The notes under the pieces: model-generated | What the model was told of the DNA's origin: nothing | Seen by the model: the letters and a program-made list of their open reading frames with translations, nothing else | Databases searched by the model: none | Shown: positions 21,015-42,610 of the stretch, piece by piece | Numbering within the stretch: the stretch's first letter is position 1 | Layout of the letters: each line of letters begins with the position of its first letter | Position numbers and translations under genes: made by a program | DNA from: Bedellia somnulentella | Lineage: Eukaryota > Arthropoda > Insecta > Lepidoptera > Bedelliidae | Assembly: GCA_963576735.1 (NCBI GenBank) | Contig: OY755174.1 | Location: 5,766,001 to 5,830,000 of the forward strand | Direction of reading: 5' to 3' | Length of the DNA: 64,000 nucleotides

Positions 21015-21234
21015 GGTTGGGGCTTTTCTAAGCCTCACTAAACAGACATTCCTTCAAATATTGAGATTGAATTATTGTTAATCATGGTCATCCAGTTCAG
21101 ATGACCACTACAAGCCACAGGCTCCTAAAGATCAATATAACGATGAGAATCTAGAACAATCTTTTGAACCCTCTATTTGTATATATTTCTTTGGACCTCA
21201 ATCAGAACCCCTAGCTTGATTGTAGGTGACAACT

Positions 21235-21362
21235 TAAATATGAAAAATAAAAGAGCATGTATGAAAATATTGATGGATGTAAACGAAGCTAGAGAGGTTG
21301 GCCAGGATCGTACAAGTGGCGATCGATAGTCTCTACCCCCAATGGGGAACTAATGGCGTGAA
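21235..21362 (+). mobile_element. RTE-like retrotransposon 3' end
   Basis: Encodes the last residues of the tail ORF (ATG-TATGAAAA... DVNEAREVGQDRTSGDR) and the 3' end caatggggaactaatggcgt. It supplies the uninterrupted version of the MITE target at 13171. Confidence 0.65.
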
Positions 21363-21533
21363 TATATGTTATGTTTATGTTAAATATTTGTTAGAAGACC
21401 CCTTAATTTGGTATGCAACGTTTTTATTGTACATACATACTTATACTCACTTTGGCTGCCATGTAAGTTTAAGTAGTTTTTAAAACCCATGGTATACATC
21501 GTCACAATATCTAAGCAATCCTGTATATTCCAG

Positions 21534-21704
21534 TTGATCTTAGAACCCAAGAGCATGGAGAAAGAGATCAAACTGCAGTTGCCCATCGTGCTGGGTACGT
21601 ATCCATTCCGCGACGAGAACGACGAATTACCCCAGCCGTCTGCCCATTACCCCACCACGCTGCCCATCTTCAGACCCTGGCTGCATGCCAAATCTCATCA
21701 TTGA
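21534..21704 (+). CDS. Terminal exon of a probable arrestin-domain protein
   Basis: An acceptor (tatattccag) precedes an open frame of 56 codons ending in TGA. It reads EIKLQLPIVLGTYPFRDEND, then HYPTTLPIFRPWLH. The I-x-LPI-x-x-GT-x-P strand followed by a proline-rich tail resembles the last beta strand and C-tail of arrestin-domain-containing (alpha-arrestin) proteins, adaptors for ubiquitin ligases and receptor trafficking. This is a family resemblance seen over a short stretch, so the assignment is tentative. Earlier exons are not in the window and should lie in the gap at 20815-21014. The sequence after the stop (21705 to about 22180) is probably 3' UTR. Confidence 0.55.
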   Translation: MILEPKSMEKEIKLQLPIVLGTYPFRDENDELPQPSAHYPTTLPIFRPWLHAKSHH

Positions 21705-22192
21705 CACACCAATCATCAAGTTCTTGACAGACGTAAATCGTCAGATGAGAGCTGACTCAGCATTATAACATAAGTGTAAAAAAGATGTAACTGTACGGAT
21801 TGACGAAGAACACCATTTTATTTTAAACAATTTTAAAGCTTGTTATGTCAAATGCACCTCCGATGTGTTTTAATGTCATTAGTATGACATAATTAATTGT
21901 ATCATAGTATTATTTGAAAGAAGTCATTTTATGTGCTTCCAAGAGACAAATTGCAAGAAGAAACTATATGCAACAAGTCATCGGCGACTATTTTTTCTTT
22001 TTAAATTCATATCGGAAACCCTCATACTGCAGTTCTCCTTAATAGCTCACAACCCGTTCTCGCTAATTGAACTGAATATTCGTATGTTAGTGCAGCCGAA
22101 TATAGTACGCCTCAATAATTATTTGTTGCATGTCTAATATCATTCAGTTTTATGCCCATTGCATCACGTAAAAAAAATATAGTTACTTTTTT

Positions 22193-22767
22193 TAGGGTTC
22201 CGTACGTCTGAATACAAAAACTGAACCCTTATAGGATCACTCGTGTGTCTGTCCGTCCGTCGCTTACAGTCAACTATCTCCGAATCTATTAGAACGATTA
22301 AGTTGAAATTTGGTACACATATCAATTCTTGTGACCCAAACACAGAGGTGTGACGAGCAGATGAAATCTGTATATGGGGGGTAATTTTTAGAGGAGAAGG
22401 GGAAATTAAAAAAAAAAACTGAAAACTGCATCGTGTGGCATATCAAATGAAAGGTTTGTTGAGAAGATCTTAAATGCATTTTTTTGTAATTTTAAAATAA
22501 ATAGTTTCCAAGTTATTCAAGAAAATAGACGAAAATTGACCATTCCCCCCCTTATCTCCGAAATTACTGAACCTAAAATTTTGAAAAAAAATACAGAAAT
22601 TATAATAGTATAAGAAGTTCATGATATTAAAATAACATGGTAAATCACTCAATATTGTGCGTACCAACTTACATTTGCAGGTGGAATGTGTGGGAGAACA
22701 TATTTTTTAACTCCAATGTTAAGTTTTGTTGAATCGGTTTGTATCAGATAGGAACGTACGGAACCCT
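22193..22767. mobile_element. Inverted-repeat DNA element (agggttccgtacg ends)
   Basis: Starts agggttccgtacgtctg and ends in the mirror cgtacggaaccct. Internal text such as tgtctgtccgtccgtcgctt and caaatgaaaggtttgttgag looks like a dispersed lepidopteran repeat. About 575 bp, no coding capacity. It sits between the arrestin-like exon and CSN2. Confidence 0.65.
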
Positions 22768-24675
22768 CTTCACGCGAGTTCAACTCGCCTTGTCCCCTTT
22801 TTTTTAATTTGCTTGTCCTTCTAGTCAGAAATAAATAAAAGAATATGTATGTCATAAATTCAATAAAAAAATAGGAGATATAATCTCGCTTATATAAAAC
22901 TAGCTCATTTGGCTACTTTTGTGTGAGTAACCGAATAATTGACAGAAGCATTTTTAAATACTCGTCCTGATTTTATTCAAATGTAATTTGCAAAGTGTAC
23001 GATCTATCGCATCGCAACTTTATTCTTTAATTTTCAATCCAGATTTATTTTATTTATTTATTTATTACGGATTGCCAACAGTGAAAATAGTAAACAATCT
23101 TAAAAAGTACTAGAATTGGAATGACATATCAACTAAATACACCAATTATAGGCTAACCACATCATTCGATTTAAAAATTGAAATAATTAATGATAACATT
23201 ACAGATATAACATTCTAAAAAATGATTATTATAAAATTAAAATAAATTGATTAAAACTAAATTATTTAGATAGATTTGTCTTTTAACTCTGATCCGATTA
23301 GATTACTCGATTTAGAAAAAGTTGAAGAAAATTTAAGGCATTGTAAATGAGTCGTCTTAATTTTTATTCTTTTAATTAATTGAACGACACACTAAATTAA
23401 AATAGGCAATAGATGTCAGTCGGGACAAGCGTGTAAAATAATAATAAGTACAACCTTTGTACATCAAACGTTTTATTTTATCAAGATTTGGAATACTTAC
23501 CCTATGTTTCAATTTATTATGTACCTAGTTTGGTTTTGCGTAGGCATTTGCGATTGTTGCACTTTGTGGAATTAAAATTATTTCTGAGAATAATAACGTA
23601 AAAAGATGGGTATATTAGTGCCATTTCAGTCTAAAATTATTGTTATGATAGAAATAGGCTTTTGGAATACAGAAGACTGAGCATCTTTATTATTTACAGT
23701 CAATACTGTAAAGGGTTTTGTTAATTCAATATATTGCTCATTATGGAGTCAACTTAACTTTATATGGACAACTTTTATGGTAGTCATTAGTAGAAATCTA
23801 AAGAGATGTTTGTGTTGGTTAATGTATGACTTCAATATTTTGGCCTTTTATAAACTAATACATACATCTCCAGAGCTAAGGAATTAGAAATTCCTGAGCC
23901 ACTTTTGGAAGTTGCGTGGGAAAAGATGGTGAAATAAAGGTTGTTGGTGATGGGTCTCCAACCGCATCGCCCAAAAATCCCTCAAAAGCCCCAATATCGA
24001 TAGTCGCCTCTTACGTACACCCACCGGAAGAAATGGGGTAGTGTTATTCTAAGCCGACACTATACGGCAATATAAACTAATATTACTTACATAATACGTA
24101 CATATTGTCATTTATATTGATAGTTATGCAGAAATTAGTATTAACATTATTTTCATTGTAAATAACATTTTGTATTTATACCTCATAAATTAATATTTAA
24201 AGATTATTTTATATTAACATAAATGTTGTATTTTAAACTAAATAAAGATATTGATATTTTGAATAAGTGATTAAAAATTATGCTAGGTATATAAAGCTGT
24301 ATATTCAATACTTTTATCGAAGTCTCGACGCAAATGAAGTACTCTTTTATGTCTAAGTCATTGTTATATAATCGTCGTTTATAGCAGAGATTTCTTGGGT
24401 AGTTAAAGCATTGTAATATGTTGTATACCTCTTATTATTAGTCTGCGAAGATTCCTGAATTATATGTATAAGTGAAAAAGCCTCGAGACTCTGTACAAGT
24501 ATTTAAATCGATAGAGATACTATTTGTGTAACTTTATTTAACATCAGTGATATACTATTCCGTCCAATTTAAACATTAACTATAAGCCAATAATAAATAT
24601 ATTTTATCCAAATTATAGTGTTTTTAGTTAAAGTCCTTCTAAAAAGTTGTGGATCAGTTGCACGTAGATAAATAA
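22768..24675. other. AT-rich intergenic DNA
   Basis: No gene seen. Contains a reverse SINE-like copy at 23860-24065; the rest is AT-rich single-copy-looking sequence. Confidence 0.5.
23860..24065 (-). repeat. SINE-like family-1 copy
   Basis: Reverse orientation: aattcctgagccacttttgg, gatgggtctccaaccgcat, gtcgcctcttacgtacaccc, then ttctaagccgacacta. Confidence 0.75.
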
Positions 24676-25098
24676 AAATGAACGAACATTGAACAGACAA
24701 TCCACACATGATTTTTTGTGCTCTAACAGTAATATCAGCTTGGTGTGACAAGCGACCGAAGTCAGGAATCCGGCACCACGACAATGCGGCGCCGCACACG
24801 TCTGCCAGAACACTAGACTCTTTCAACTCGAAAAAATGTGATTCTCCCTCACCATATTCACCTGACCTAGCGCCTTGTGATTTTTACTTGTTTCCAAAAG
24901 TCTAAGAAAAACTTAAGGGGAAGAGGATTGAAAGCAAAGAAGATGCGCTGGTTGCTTATAATTTCGAGATTTCTGAGGTATCTAAAGAAGAGTGGTCTTA
25001 GGTATTTTCCAATTGGTTCAGACGTATGGAAAAGTGTATGCGTGCTCAGGGTGAATACTTTGAAAAGATCGATACTTGCAATGAAGAATAAATTTTAT
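24676..25098 (+). pseudogene. Mariner transposase 3' fragment
   Basis: Encodes TVISAWCDKRPKSGIRH, HDNAAPHTSARTLDSF, YSPDLAPCDFYLFPK and FSNWFRRMEKCMRAQGEYF, broken by stops and a frame change. It is a close relative of the element at 48429-49805. It covers only the second and third catalytic aspartates and ends abruptly at aattttat, where copies of the CSN2 last exon begin. Mariner transposases cut and paste DNA at TA; this one is dead. Confidence 0.85.
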
Positions 25099-25432
25099 CC
25101 ACTTGTCCAGGGCGGAGTAGCGCGCGGGTATAAAAGTGATAGGCTATTGTATTAGGCTATCCTGTTCGCAGGTATAGAAATTAAAGAGCAGTATAGAGCG
25201 TATAGTTTATTAGTATTAGGCCATTTTGTGCGCTAAAGCGTTGTGCAGCGAGGAGAGTTGCGCCGTCTACTTGTCCAGGGCGGGTACAAAAATGAAAGAG
25301 CAGTATAGTGTATTAGGCTAACTTGTGCGCGGGTATAGAAATGAAAGAGCAGTATAGAACGTATAGTGTATTAGTCCATCTTGTTCGCAGGTATAGAAAT
25401 GAAAATCTAGTTTAGAGCATATAGTTTATTAG
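25099..25432 (-). repeat. Tandem partial copies of the CSN2 terminal exon
   Basis: Just 3' of the CSN2 stop, pieces of the last exon recur. cacttgtccagggcgg is at 25100, 25270 and, in the real exon, 25490. A longer copy, 25207-25285, contains the stop codon, the poly(A)-type AATAAA and the start of the exon end, with a spacing of about 221 bases from the original. Linkers repeat gaaagagcagtatagagcgt. Copies are diverged, with small deletions. Confidence 0.85.
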
Positions 25433-25434
25433 TA

Positions 25435-34277
<8,843 letters not shown>

Positions 34278-34495
34278 TGCAGCTACAGTCAAAAAATATA
34301 CTATCCCCTAATCAAAATTTATGCTTAAATAAGATTAGAATTTAGTACGTAATTTTGCTAAATTCGTTTCGTTTCACTTCACTTGTTGTTTATTAAAAAA
34401 CTTAGGGATGTTAAGAATAATATAATCGATTTAATCGATGGACATGTTGTCAACATATCGATAGCGAGTTTTATCGAATCGTTTTCGCTAGCGTA

Positions 34496-35015
34496 GTAGA
34501 GTCTTAGATAAAAACAATAAGAAGAAGATGCGGCAACCTCTGCCCGCGCGCGGTCCTACTAAACTGAGTACAATGTACTTGGTTTGCTTCAGTCGAGTTT
34601 AGTCCGCTACGATACTTCGACTCGACGAGCTGACATAATCTTTGACATCGAAATTAAAATTTTCATACAATTCGCGCTTAAAATGCCTGGCTGTCCCTTT
34701 ATTCAGTGCACGAATCATTCAAGGCGTAAAAACAAATCACGTTTCATGCGTAAATACACCAAAAATATATTTACACGCAAAATATTATTAATTTCGGCCA
34801 TTTTATCCTTGAAATCTGACATGTTTAAGTGACAGAGACAGACTATACGAGCCCATCGCTCTATCTTTATCTTTGCGTCATGTCGTGTGTGTTCGTATCA
34901 GTTCGTATGGATGTAGTGCGGTGTGGTGATAAACCGATAAGGCCCATATTTAGTTGACAATTTGTACGCTCACACCGCATCTTCTTCTTTTATTTTTATC
35001 TAAGAGTAGAGTAGA
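34496..35015 (+). mobile_element. Inverted-repeat element with a THAP-like fragment upstream of CSN2
   Basis: Left end tagagtcttagataaaaaca ... gaagaagatgcgg mirrors right end ccgcatcttcttctt ... tatctaagagta (about 35 bases). Inside, an ATG at 34683 opens MPGCPFIQCTNHSRRK. The MPxC-x4-CxN beginning resembles a THAP zinc finger, the DNA-binding domain of P-element transposases and their host relatives, but the second half of the finger is not recognisable. The left end is about 220 bases upstream of the CSN2 start codon, so it may contribute promoter sequence. Confidence 0.6.
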
Positions 35016-36671
35016 GTTATGCTAAAGATAGAGCGTAAGAGAGATACATATTTGTATTCTTAAATCTGATGTATGGAACTCAATAATTTAGATTAATAAT
35101 TTATTTTCGATTGAAAATTGCTATAAGCCTTAAGGTAGCAACACTAGCAACCACCAGCAGTGAATTTACTCATTGATCTTGATAGCAAATCACGGCAAAA
35201 ACAAAAAGGAGGGTTATGCTTTTTTTAACTTAAAATTGAATAAATTTATATCTTCAGTAAAAAAGTGATGTTTAGTAGATAATTTTTAAATGAAAAGAAA
35301 TCATAGCGATATTTTAATTCACTAAACTAAACTACTCTAAACAAACACATTCACTCAAACACATAAACACAGAAAGGAACACATCATCACACCACATCAA
35401 TTGACGAGAGTCAAATTAGTATTATACTTTAATTGGATTAGAGAGTCATTCTAATTGTTATAATTGGCAATTCCACTAATATTAATAATTGTAAATGTTT
35501 TAATATTTTTATATTATTAAACTTTTTTAAATATATAATTTCCAATCCGTTAGATTCATAGAAACCAAGAGCTGTAAGTACTGTAACCTGAGATACGGGC
35601 TTAAGAGGACCTTCCACGCGGCTCTGAACACCAGGCTCGGCACGCGCGGGACAGGCGTCGGGGTTTCCCCCATGGGCCAGCTTCGTCTCGGGGGGGAACG
35701 TCCCCCCCGGTCTTTGGGCACCTCCCCAGGCGATAGAGGGGACGATACGGGCGATGAGCCTAGTTCGGGTGCAGTCGACACCAAATAATGTAAACTCTTT
35801 TTATGAATAAATTACTATTACTTCAGAACAAAACTCTTAAATTGATTGTTTTTCAAGATAAATTTTATCGAATCTTGTATACAAATTAATTATGAACTTA
35901 TGCTTGTTTCATAAAAAAAAAATTGGCTTGTATTTAAACGACTACCAAATATGTTAAGAAATTACTTCCAATAAATTCTTAATGCTTGCCAAAACTCAAC
36001 AAACAATTGTATTAATGAAGCCAATATTTACTTTTCGAACATGTTTTTAAAATAACTGAACACTGTTATAGTTAATATCAGATCAAATAATCTATATTGT
36101 TGTTAAGGGCGTCCCCGTAAAAATAGGTTGATATTGATTGTTTGGAAATTCTATAAAGTCTGATTTGATGATATTGATATGACATGAATTTAATAAATAT
36201 GTTGGTGATTAGTTCATGTTGTTAAAATTTGATGTTTAACATTTTAATAATTTGTTGAAAAATATGATAAAAAAAAATTAATTGGAACATGCTTTGTTTT
36301 CATAAAAACCGTATAGGCTCCACGCACTGGCATAACATACATGTGAACTCATTATGTGTCTATATACGCGTAGCTTTAAGATCTGTAACTTTGATGTTTA
36401 ACTTTTCATTTAAACATTATAGTTATTCAATAAAACTAAAGAAACTACATTTATCCCGCGCGCGCGTTTTTTCTGTCCCTGTCACTCTCAGTAAATTTGA
36501 CGTAAGAGTGAGCGCAATAGCTGCAAAATGCGGGGAGGCCCTTAACTAGATGTCACCAATATTTTATATTATTACTTACATGTTAGTCATTTTTGCTGAG
36601 GCAAAAAACTAACTGTTGAACGCATTTTTTTTTGTGATACCAAATATAATATTAATTACATTCAAATAATA
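35016..36671. other. Intergenic DNA with a GC-rich fragment
   Basis: AT-rich and non-coding apart from 35560-35790, a GC-rich block (cccccatgggccagcttcg; ggcacctccccaggcgatag) that looks like a fragment of a retrotransposon 5' region. No gene supported. Confidence 0.45.
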
Positions 36672-36673
36672 TG

Positions 36674-37248
36674 CGCTACTATTTAGATGCTCACCAAAAT
36701 GGCTTTTACACCCTAAGACTTATGAGAAAATAAAAAATGAGGTCTCAATTACTGAATCACTTAATAATGAATACTCTGGTCATTAAAGTAATTAAGGTAT
36801 AGAATTCTTGAGCAAGGTCCAAGTGAATTTAATCAAAACATGTTACAGTTTGTTAGAAAGTAATCATACTAATAGCTACGACTCTACTTAGCACTATAAA
36901 CTAGCTCTACACCTCCATATGCAAGATCCTGACCAGAGTACAAGGTAAGTAACAAAACGTACTGGTAAGAAAATAAAAGTCAAAAGTTCAATTAAATGTT
37001 ATACTAATGTAGTAAGAAATTATAATATTTTAAAGTTAAAAATAATCAATGCCACTTTATTTTCTAAAGCAACGAAAAAATACTTATAGGTTTAATTTGT
37101 TCGTAGCGGAGCGGAGCGCGAGGTCGGGGTGTGGGGTGAAGAAATTAAGGGAAGCGATTGTAATTTCAGATTGGAAATTGATTAAAAGTTCCATAATTTG
37201 ATTACCCTTAAGCTAAGCTTTTTTGGTGAGCATTTAAATAGTAGCCTT
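36674..37248. mobile_element. Probable MITE-like inverted-repeat element
   Basis: Left gctactatttagatgctcac and right gtgagcatttaaatagtagc mirror each other over about 26 bases; interior non-coding. No clear target duplication was seen. Confidence 0.55.
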
Positions 37249-38033
37249 TTCATTTATCATAAACGTATTTTCACATTACAAACATTACCGTACACTGTTA
37301 GTAACATCAAATCTAGTTGAACATCGATCTACTAACGATGTAAACGATGTAAACATTCTGTTTTTATTCGGCAATGACAAATCAATAAAAAAAATTTAGT
37401 GGCTTAAAAGCGCTATTTTCACAAAAAAATCGCCAGTGTCGAGTGAGTAATATAGAAAGCATTTGGACGGCGGCATGGGCCTCCCGAAAATTGTGAGAGC
37501 AAACTGTATGACTTAAGATTCTCGGTTGGTCACCTTGTTACGACTTATTTCTCATCTCTATCTGATTTAGCTTAGGAACACACACTTACCTCTTAGCTGC
37601 CTGGCAGACATGAAAACATGGTAAGGCCGCACAATCAACCATTCAATGATAAAAAACTAGAACTATTTTAACCTGAAGTGAAATAAGAACGTACAATATA
37701 AAACTATAACACCTACCTACCAAACTATCTACTGGCTAAGTGAGAGACTGAGAGAGCGGTTTGGAGTTGATACTGGTACTTGTACGTGCGGGCACTGTGG
37801 GCAAGACACATTCCAGAAAAAAAACTTTAATTCCGTGTTTCCTATTGGTTAGAATCTGTCCAATCGCGTTGTTCTAAAATATGCCGCGGTTTGCTAAATT
37901 CTATTTTACTAACTTTAAAACACGCTTAACTCTATTATTATGATAAAATCATTTAGAAATTGTATGGAAATCTCAGATCTGGTATTAGTCTGTACAATTA
38001 AATCCTTTTTTCATTCAGAACAATAAAACAACG

Positions 38034-38326
38034 TTTTCCCGCCTTCAAAGTTTCTGCATATTATAAGCCAATACGATGACAGTCCGATTTAGAATTTAGA
38101 GAAAGTTATTGTTATAATGTAAGGTGGTCGTTGATGGTATCTGTTTTATTTAAAGCGCCTAAATCTAAAAAAATAGTTAAGTCATTATTTTGTAATTAGT
38201 GAAATTTGGATGTTGTTTCTCTTTAAAGTTAAATTTTTAAGCTCTTCTAGAGAAAATTAATTTTATGACATACTTTTATTAATCAACTATATTTGTAATC
38301 GGACCATTTCAAAAATTTCCGCCAAA
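38034..38326 (+). promoter_or_regulatory. E2F-like sites upstream of RnrS
   Basis: TTTTCCCGCC at 38034-38043 and TTTCCGCCAAA at 38316-38326 (TTTGGCGGAAA on the other strand) match the E2F core TTTSSCGC/TTTGGCGG. They lie about 440 and 155 bases before the RnrS start codon. S-phase genes such as RnrS are classic E2F targets, so the placement fits, but the sites are short. Confidence 0.55.
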
Positions 38327-38478
38327 TACTGTAAGTTCAGTGAACCACTTTTGTAAAGTTGAAGTCGCAGCGCAGTTGAGTGCGAATCCCTTTGCAATTA
38401 TTTGGTCTGATTGTGTCAATTTAGCAAAGCTAACCGCAGGCTGCCGTGTATATTTTGTGCGGATATAATTGATAAAAC

Positions 38479-40694
38479 ATGAATATGGCTGATATCAACA
38501 AGGAAAATTTACAGAACGGATTGAACAATGTCCACATCAAGGTATGATTCATTTGTTTACATGTTTTTGGAGTTAATTTTTTGGTAAAAGTAGGGTGAAC
38601 TTACTATTATTATTATTTTGCAGTCTCCAGTCAAGAATAATGTTCTATCTCAGCGTAATGTTAACGAAAACGATGATAAAATGGAGGTAATTTCTAAAGA
38701 AAACGCAACTCCGAAATTTGACCCCCAATTGGAACCACTGCTGCAAGACAACCCTCGAAGATTTGTAGTTTTCCCCATTAAATATCACGATATCTGGCAA
38801 ATGTATAAGAAAGCTGAAGCATCATTTTGGACGGTGGAGGAAGTTGATTTGTCTAAGGTAGGTAACCTTAAAAATACCATATGACTTTGTATACAATTAG
38901 TAATTTGCTAACTTGGAGTAATAAAACAAGATTTGCTTAGGTCATGTATTTAATGCATTTTTAAGTGCTTGTTTCAGAGAACTAAATGTATCGGAGTAAC
39001 AATTACTTCTTTATTACAGGACTTATCTGACTGGGAAAATCTTAAAGACTGTGAAAGACATTTCATTAAACATGTATTAGCATTCTTTGCTGCTTCAGAT
39101 GGTATTGTGAATGAGAACCTGGTGGAAAGGTTTTCTCAAGAGGTACAAGTCACTGAAGCTAGATGCTTCTATGGATTCCAAATAGCTATGGAGAATGTTC
39201 ATTCAGAAATGTATTCACTACTTATTGACACATACATTAGGGACCCCAAGGAGAGGTATGTTGGGAATTTAGTTGGACACAATTTTTACATATCATTTTT
39301 TTATAAGTCTAACAATTTAACATTATCATTGCAGAGACTTTTTGTTTAATGCAATTGAAAATCTACCTTGTGTCAAGAAGAAGGCAGACTGGGCTCTCCA
39401 GTGGATTGGCAGCAAGGAAGCCACATTTGGTGAGAGGATTCTAGCATTTGCTGCTGTTGAAGGAATCTTCTTCTCTGGTAGCTTTGCTTCCATCTTCTGG
39501 TTGAAGAAAAGGGGGTTAATGCCTGGACTCACCTTCAGCAATGAGCTCATTTCAAGAGATGAGGTATTTCTTGATATTTATTAATTGAAACAAGACCCTA
39601 GTTTAAAATATTATTACATAAATGATACCTTTTTCTGCCACTTTTAAGTCCATGTCAACAATATCTGTCTCCAGTTGTGTATCATGTTTTGCAATTTAGA
39701 TATTCATTAATAATTTTGGGTTATGAATGAATGTTTATTGTACAGTTTAATTGTTAAATAATTTATGAATACATTTTGACATTTGTGAAACAATAAGTAG
39801 TTTATTCCTTATACTTAAGTATTTGAAAAGGAATAGATAGGATTATGGTAACAAAATCAGAAAACTTAAAAACCTCAGCTTAGCTAATATAAATGAGCCT
39901 GACTGAGATGACTTATTTTTAACCTACTTTGATAATTCTATTACCCATACTTATGCTCTATAATAAATTTTTTTCAGGGTCTCCACACTGACTTTGCTTG
40001 TCTAATGTTCAAGCATCTAGTACAAAAGCCAACCAAAGAGCGTGTGCTTGAAATAATTACTGATGCAGTCCTGATAGAGCAGGAATTCCTCACCAAAGCT
40101 CTGCCAGTTCGGCTTCTAGGGATGAACTGTGATCTCATGTCAGAATACATTGAGTTTGTTGCTGACCGTCTGCTTGTAGACCTTATTGGAGAAAAGGTGA
40201 GAATTTTAAACTACTAATTGTTTGTTTTTTGAAAGATTTGTACAATTACCTGCCTAGCAGTATATGCCATTCATTAGCCACTTATAGAAGTTGTGATGGG
40301 GAGAGATTATCAAATGACAGATCATTGGTGATAAGTTTCTAATCCCATTGCCAAACTCTTAAAACCACCATACTTACCTTGTACAACACATTTGGGTTTA
40401 TAAAGAAAGCCATTTTAAGCGAACACAATAAATGTACTAATCAACAATGAGATATAATGTGGCCTGACATGTTTTAGACTAGCACAGTCCCATTTATTTT
40501 GTATTAGCATCCTATGTATAACAAAAAATAATTGGTTGCAGCACTACAACACCAAGAATCCGTTCAACTTCATGGATTTGATCTCTTTGGAAGGTAAAAC
40601 CAACTTCTTTGAGAAGAAAGTAGGCGAGTACCAGAAGTGGGGAGTGATGTCCAACCCAATGGATAATGTATTCACTTTAGATGCTGAGTTTTAA
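38479..40694 (+). CDS. RnrS: Ribonucleotide reductase small subunit (R2)
   Basis: Class Ia ribonucleoside-diphosphate reductase beta subunit. It houses the diiron-tyrosyl radical that lets the large subunit reduce NDPs to dNDPs for DNA synthesis. Exons: 38479-38541, 38624-38857, 39020-39255, 39335-39563, 39978-40196, 40542-40694; all GT-AG, in phase, 377 aa, the usual length. Iron ligands are visible at Asp96 (VEEVD), Glu157 and His160 (MENVH), Glu220 (VEGIFF), Glu254 and His257 (RDEGLH), with the radical tyrosine at Tyr164 (HSEMYSLL). The C-terminal peptide FTLDAEF, which docks onto the large subunit, is intact. The first ATG is used; a second in-frame ATG lies two codons on. E2F-like sites lie upstream. 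Confidence 0.98.
40258..40390 (-). repeat. Degraded SINE-like family-1 fragment
   Basis: Weak reverse copy in the last RnrS intron: agccacttatagaagttgtg, ttggtgataagtttctaatc, attgccaaactcttaaaacc. Confidence 0.4.
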
Positions 40695-41507
40695 ATACTG
40701 GTTATTTTGTAAGATTTACTTAAGAATAGATTCATAATCTAAGAAATAAGTAGATTAATTTGTGTGTGAAACTAAAATAACTGCCTCTAATACTTTGAAA
40801 GTAATAAATGGTTTAATGAATGGTTCCTATAAAGATATATATATGAATAACTTAACAAGTTATACCAATGACAAAATTTTAAGTTGTGACAAAATTGCTT
40901 TATATGAATGTATTTTATTTCAGTTTGCTTCTGACATATCAGATTATCGAGTAATTTGTTTATTTAAAATTTTATGAATTTTTGATAAGCTGCTGTTTGC
41001 ATGCATGAGTTGACATGGCATACATTAACTTCATTTAGCTATAATATTGATGTTTTGACACATATTTTGGACTTTGATGAGTTTTATTACTTGTTTTCAT
41101 GAATGAAGGACTGTAAAACATCACAATAGTTTGTATAATCAATTTATTTGTTCCAATAATGACCAGTATTATGTAAAAAATGTATGAATTAGTTTACAGC
41201 AACCTGTGACCTATACTTATCTCAAGTGTTTTTCTCATTTTATAAGATCTTTATATTGACTTAAAGTATGAAATTATGTTTCAGTAAGCAGTTGGTTGAG
41301 CCAATTGTAAATGTGAATGTATCTTTCTCAATATGTTTTAAAGATGTAGAATTGCACTGCTAGCCAAACAAAACTTGGGACAATTTAGTTAATTTTGTAT
41401 CTTAGTGATAGGTAATTTACATAATTTAAGATTAAGTTATAAGCGGGTAATTAAATCTTAATAAATAAGATATTTCTATATATTTTTTATTATTTACTGA
41501 GGCTGTG

Positions 41508-41755
41508 TAGTGCCGGCTTAGAATAGCGCTACCCCATTTCTTCCGGTTGGTGTATGTAAGAGGTGACTAACGGTATTGGGGCTTTTAAGGCAACATTAGG
41601 CGATGCTGTTGGAGACCCATCACTAAAAACCTTTTTTTAACTATCTTTTCCCCACTCAACTTTTCAAAAGTGGCTGAGGAATTTCTTATTTCTTAGCTCT
41701 GGCTCCCTCCTTCTAGGGATCTATAGCCGTGAGTATAATTATGTATGTATGTTTT
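41508..41755 (+). repeat. SINE-like family-1 copy
   Basis: Near-complete: tagtgccggcttagaatagc, ctaccccatttcttccggtt, gttggagacccatcactaaa, gtggctgaggaatttcttat, ending agccgtgagtataattatgt. Confidence 0.8.
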
Positions 41756-41769
41756 TATTATTTACTAGT

Positions 41770-42610
41770 GGATCGTCCCAGCTTCGCACGGGTAGCGGTG
41801 TTTTTTTAAATATCTGTGGTTTCTTTCTTCAGTCACTGCTCAAGCATTGTGAAATTCAGCGCAATGTTTTCAATGTATTAAATTTATAGCACTCCCTAAA
41901 CAGTGTAGTTTGGTGATTTTAAATGCGCTTTGATGAACGGTTCAGTATTTCCGTTTAATAGCAAATTTTGGAATAAAACGCTATGAAGTATTTATAACAA
42001 TCTAAAAAATAAATCATTACGTGATGTAGGATGCAACTACTGGCGCCATCTAAAATTAGTAAAGATTTGGTTTTGATCACGGGCGCGATGGCTTATTTTA
42101 TGTATAATTTCGGTGTTTGTCTACCGATTTCTATGATTCTTTTTTTAATGAATAGGCAATAATGTTACCTTTTTTAAATTTGGGATGAATGAGAGTATTA
42201 TAAACGTAAAAGTAAACAAATATAATCAGAATGCTCCGAACTGCTAAGCTATAAGGAGTTACACGTGTTATTGTGAGTCAACCATAAAAGATAAACATAT
42301 ACTGTTGCGGGAACTTTTTTAGACAATTTTATGAAGAATATTTCCGTCATACATGATTTCTATGTAAGTTTAACCATTGAGGCTGCACACGCGACGGAAG
42401 CTTAAAAAATGGAGTAACTTCTCCCGTTTTCCCAAAATTCCCCTTTACTACTCTGCTGGAAAGTATTCAAAAACCTGCGCAGGTGTATGAAGAATAATTG
42501 TACCAAGTTTCGTTAAAATCCGTCGAGTAGTTTTTGTTTCCATAAGGAACATACTAACCGACAGACAGACACAAAAATTTTACCGATTGCATTTTTGGCA
42601 TCAGTATCGA
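41770..42610 (+). repeat. Dispersed repeat (cttcgcacggg ... aaaatccgtcgagtag)
   Basis: Starts gtcccagcttcgcacgggta and contains gtttcgttaaaatccgtcga and aaccgacagacagacacaaa, phrases common in 3' ends of insect non-LTR or related repeats. A fragment with the same opening theme (ctagctgacccgacagactt) is at 19520-19760. No ORF. Confidence 0.5.

Noticed and set aside
20693..21081. Open frames running through the N block
   Set aside because: They exist only because N is read as unknown residues; no real coding sequence.
35527..35784. Proline-rich minus-strand frame
   Set aside because: Lies in a GC-rich repeat fragment with no recognised domain or splice context.
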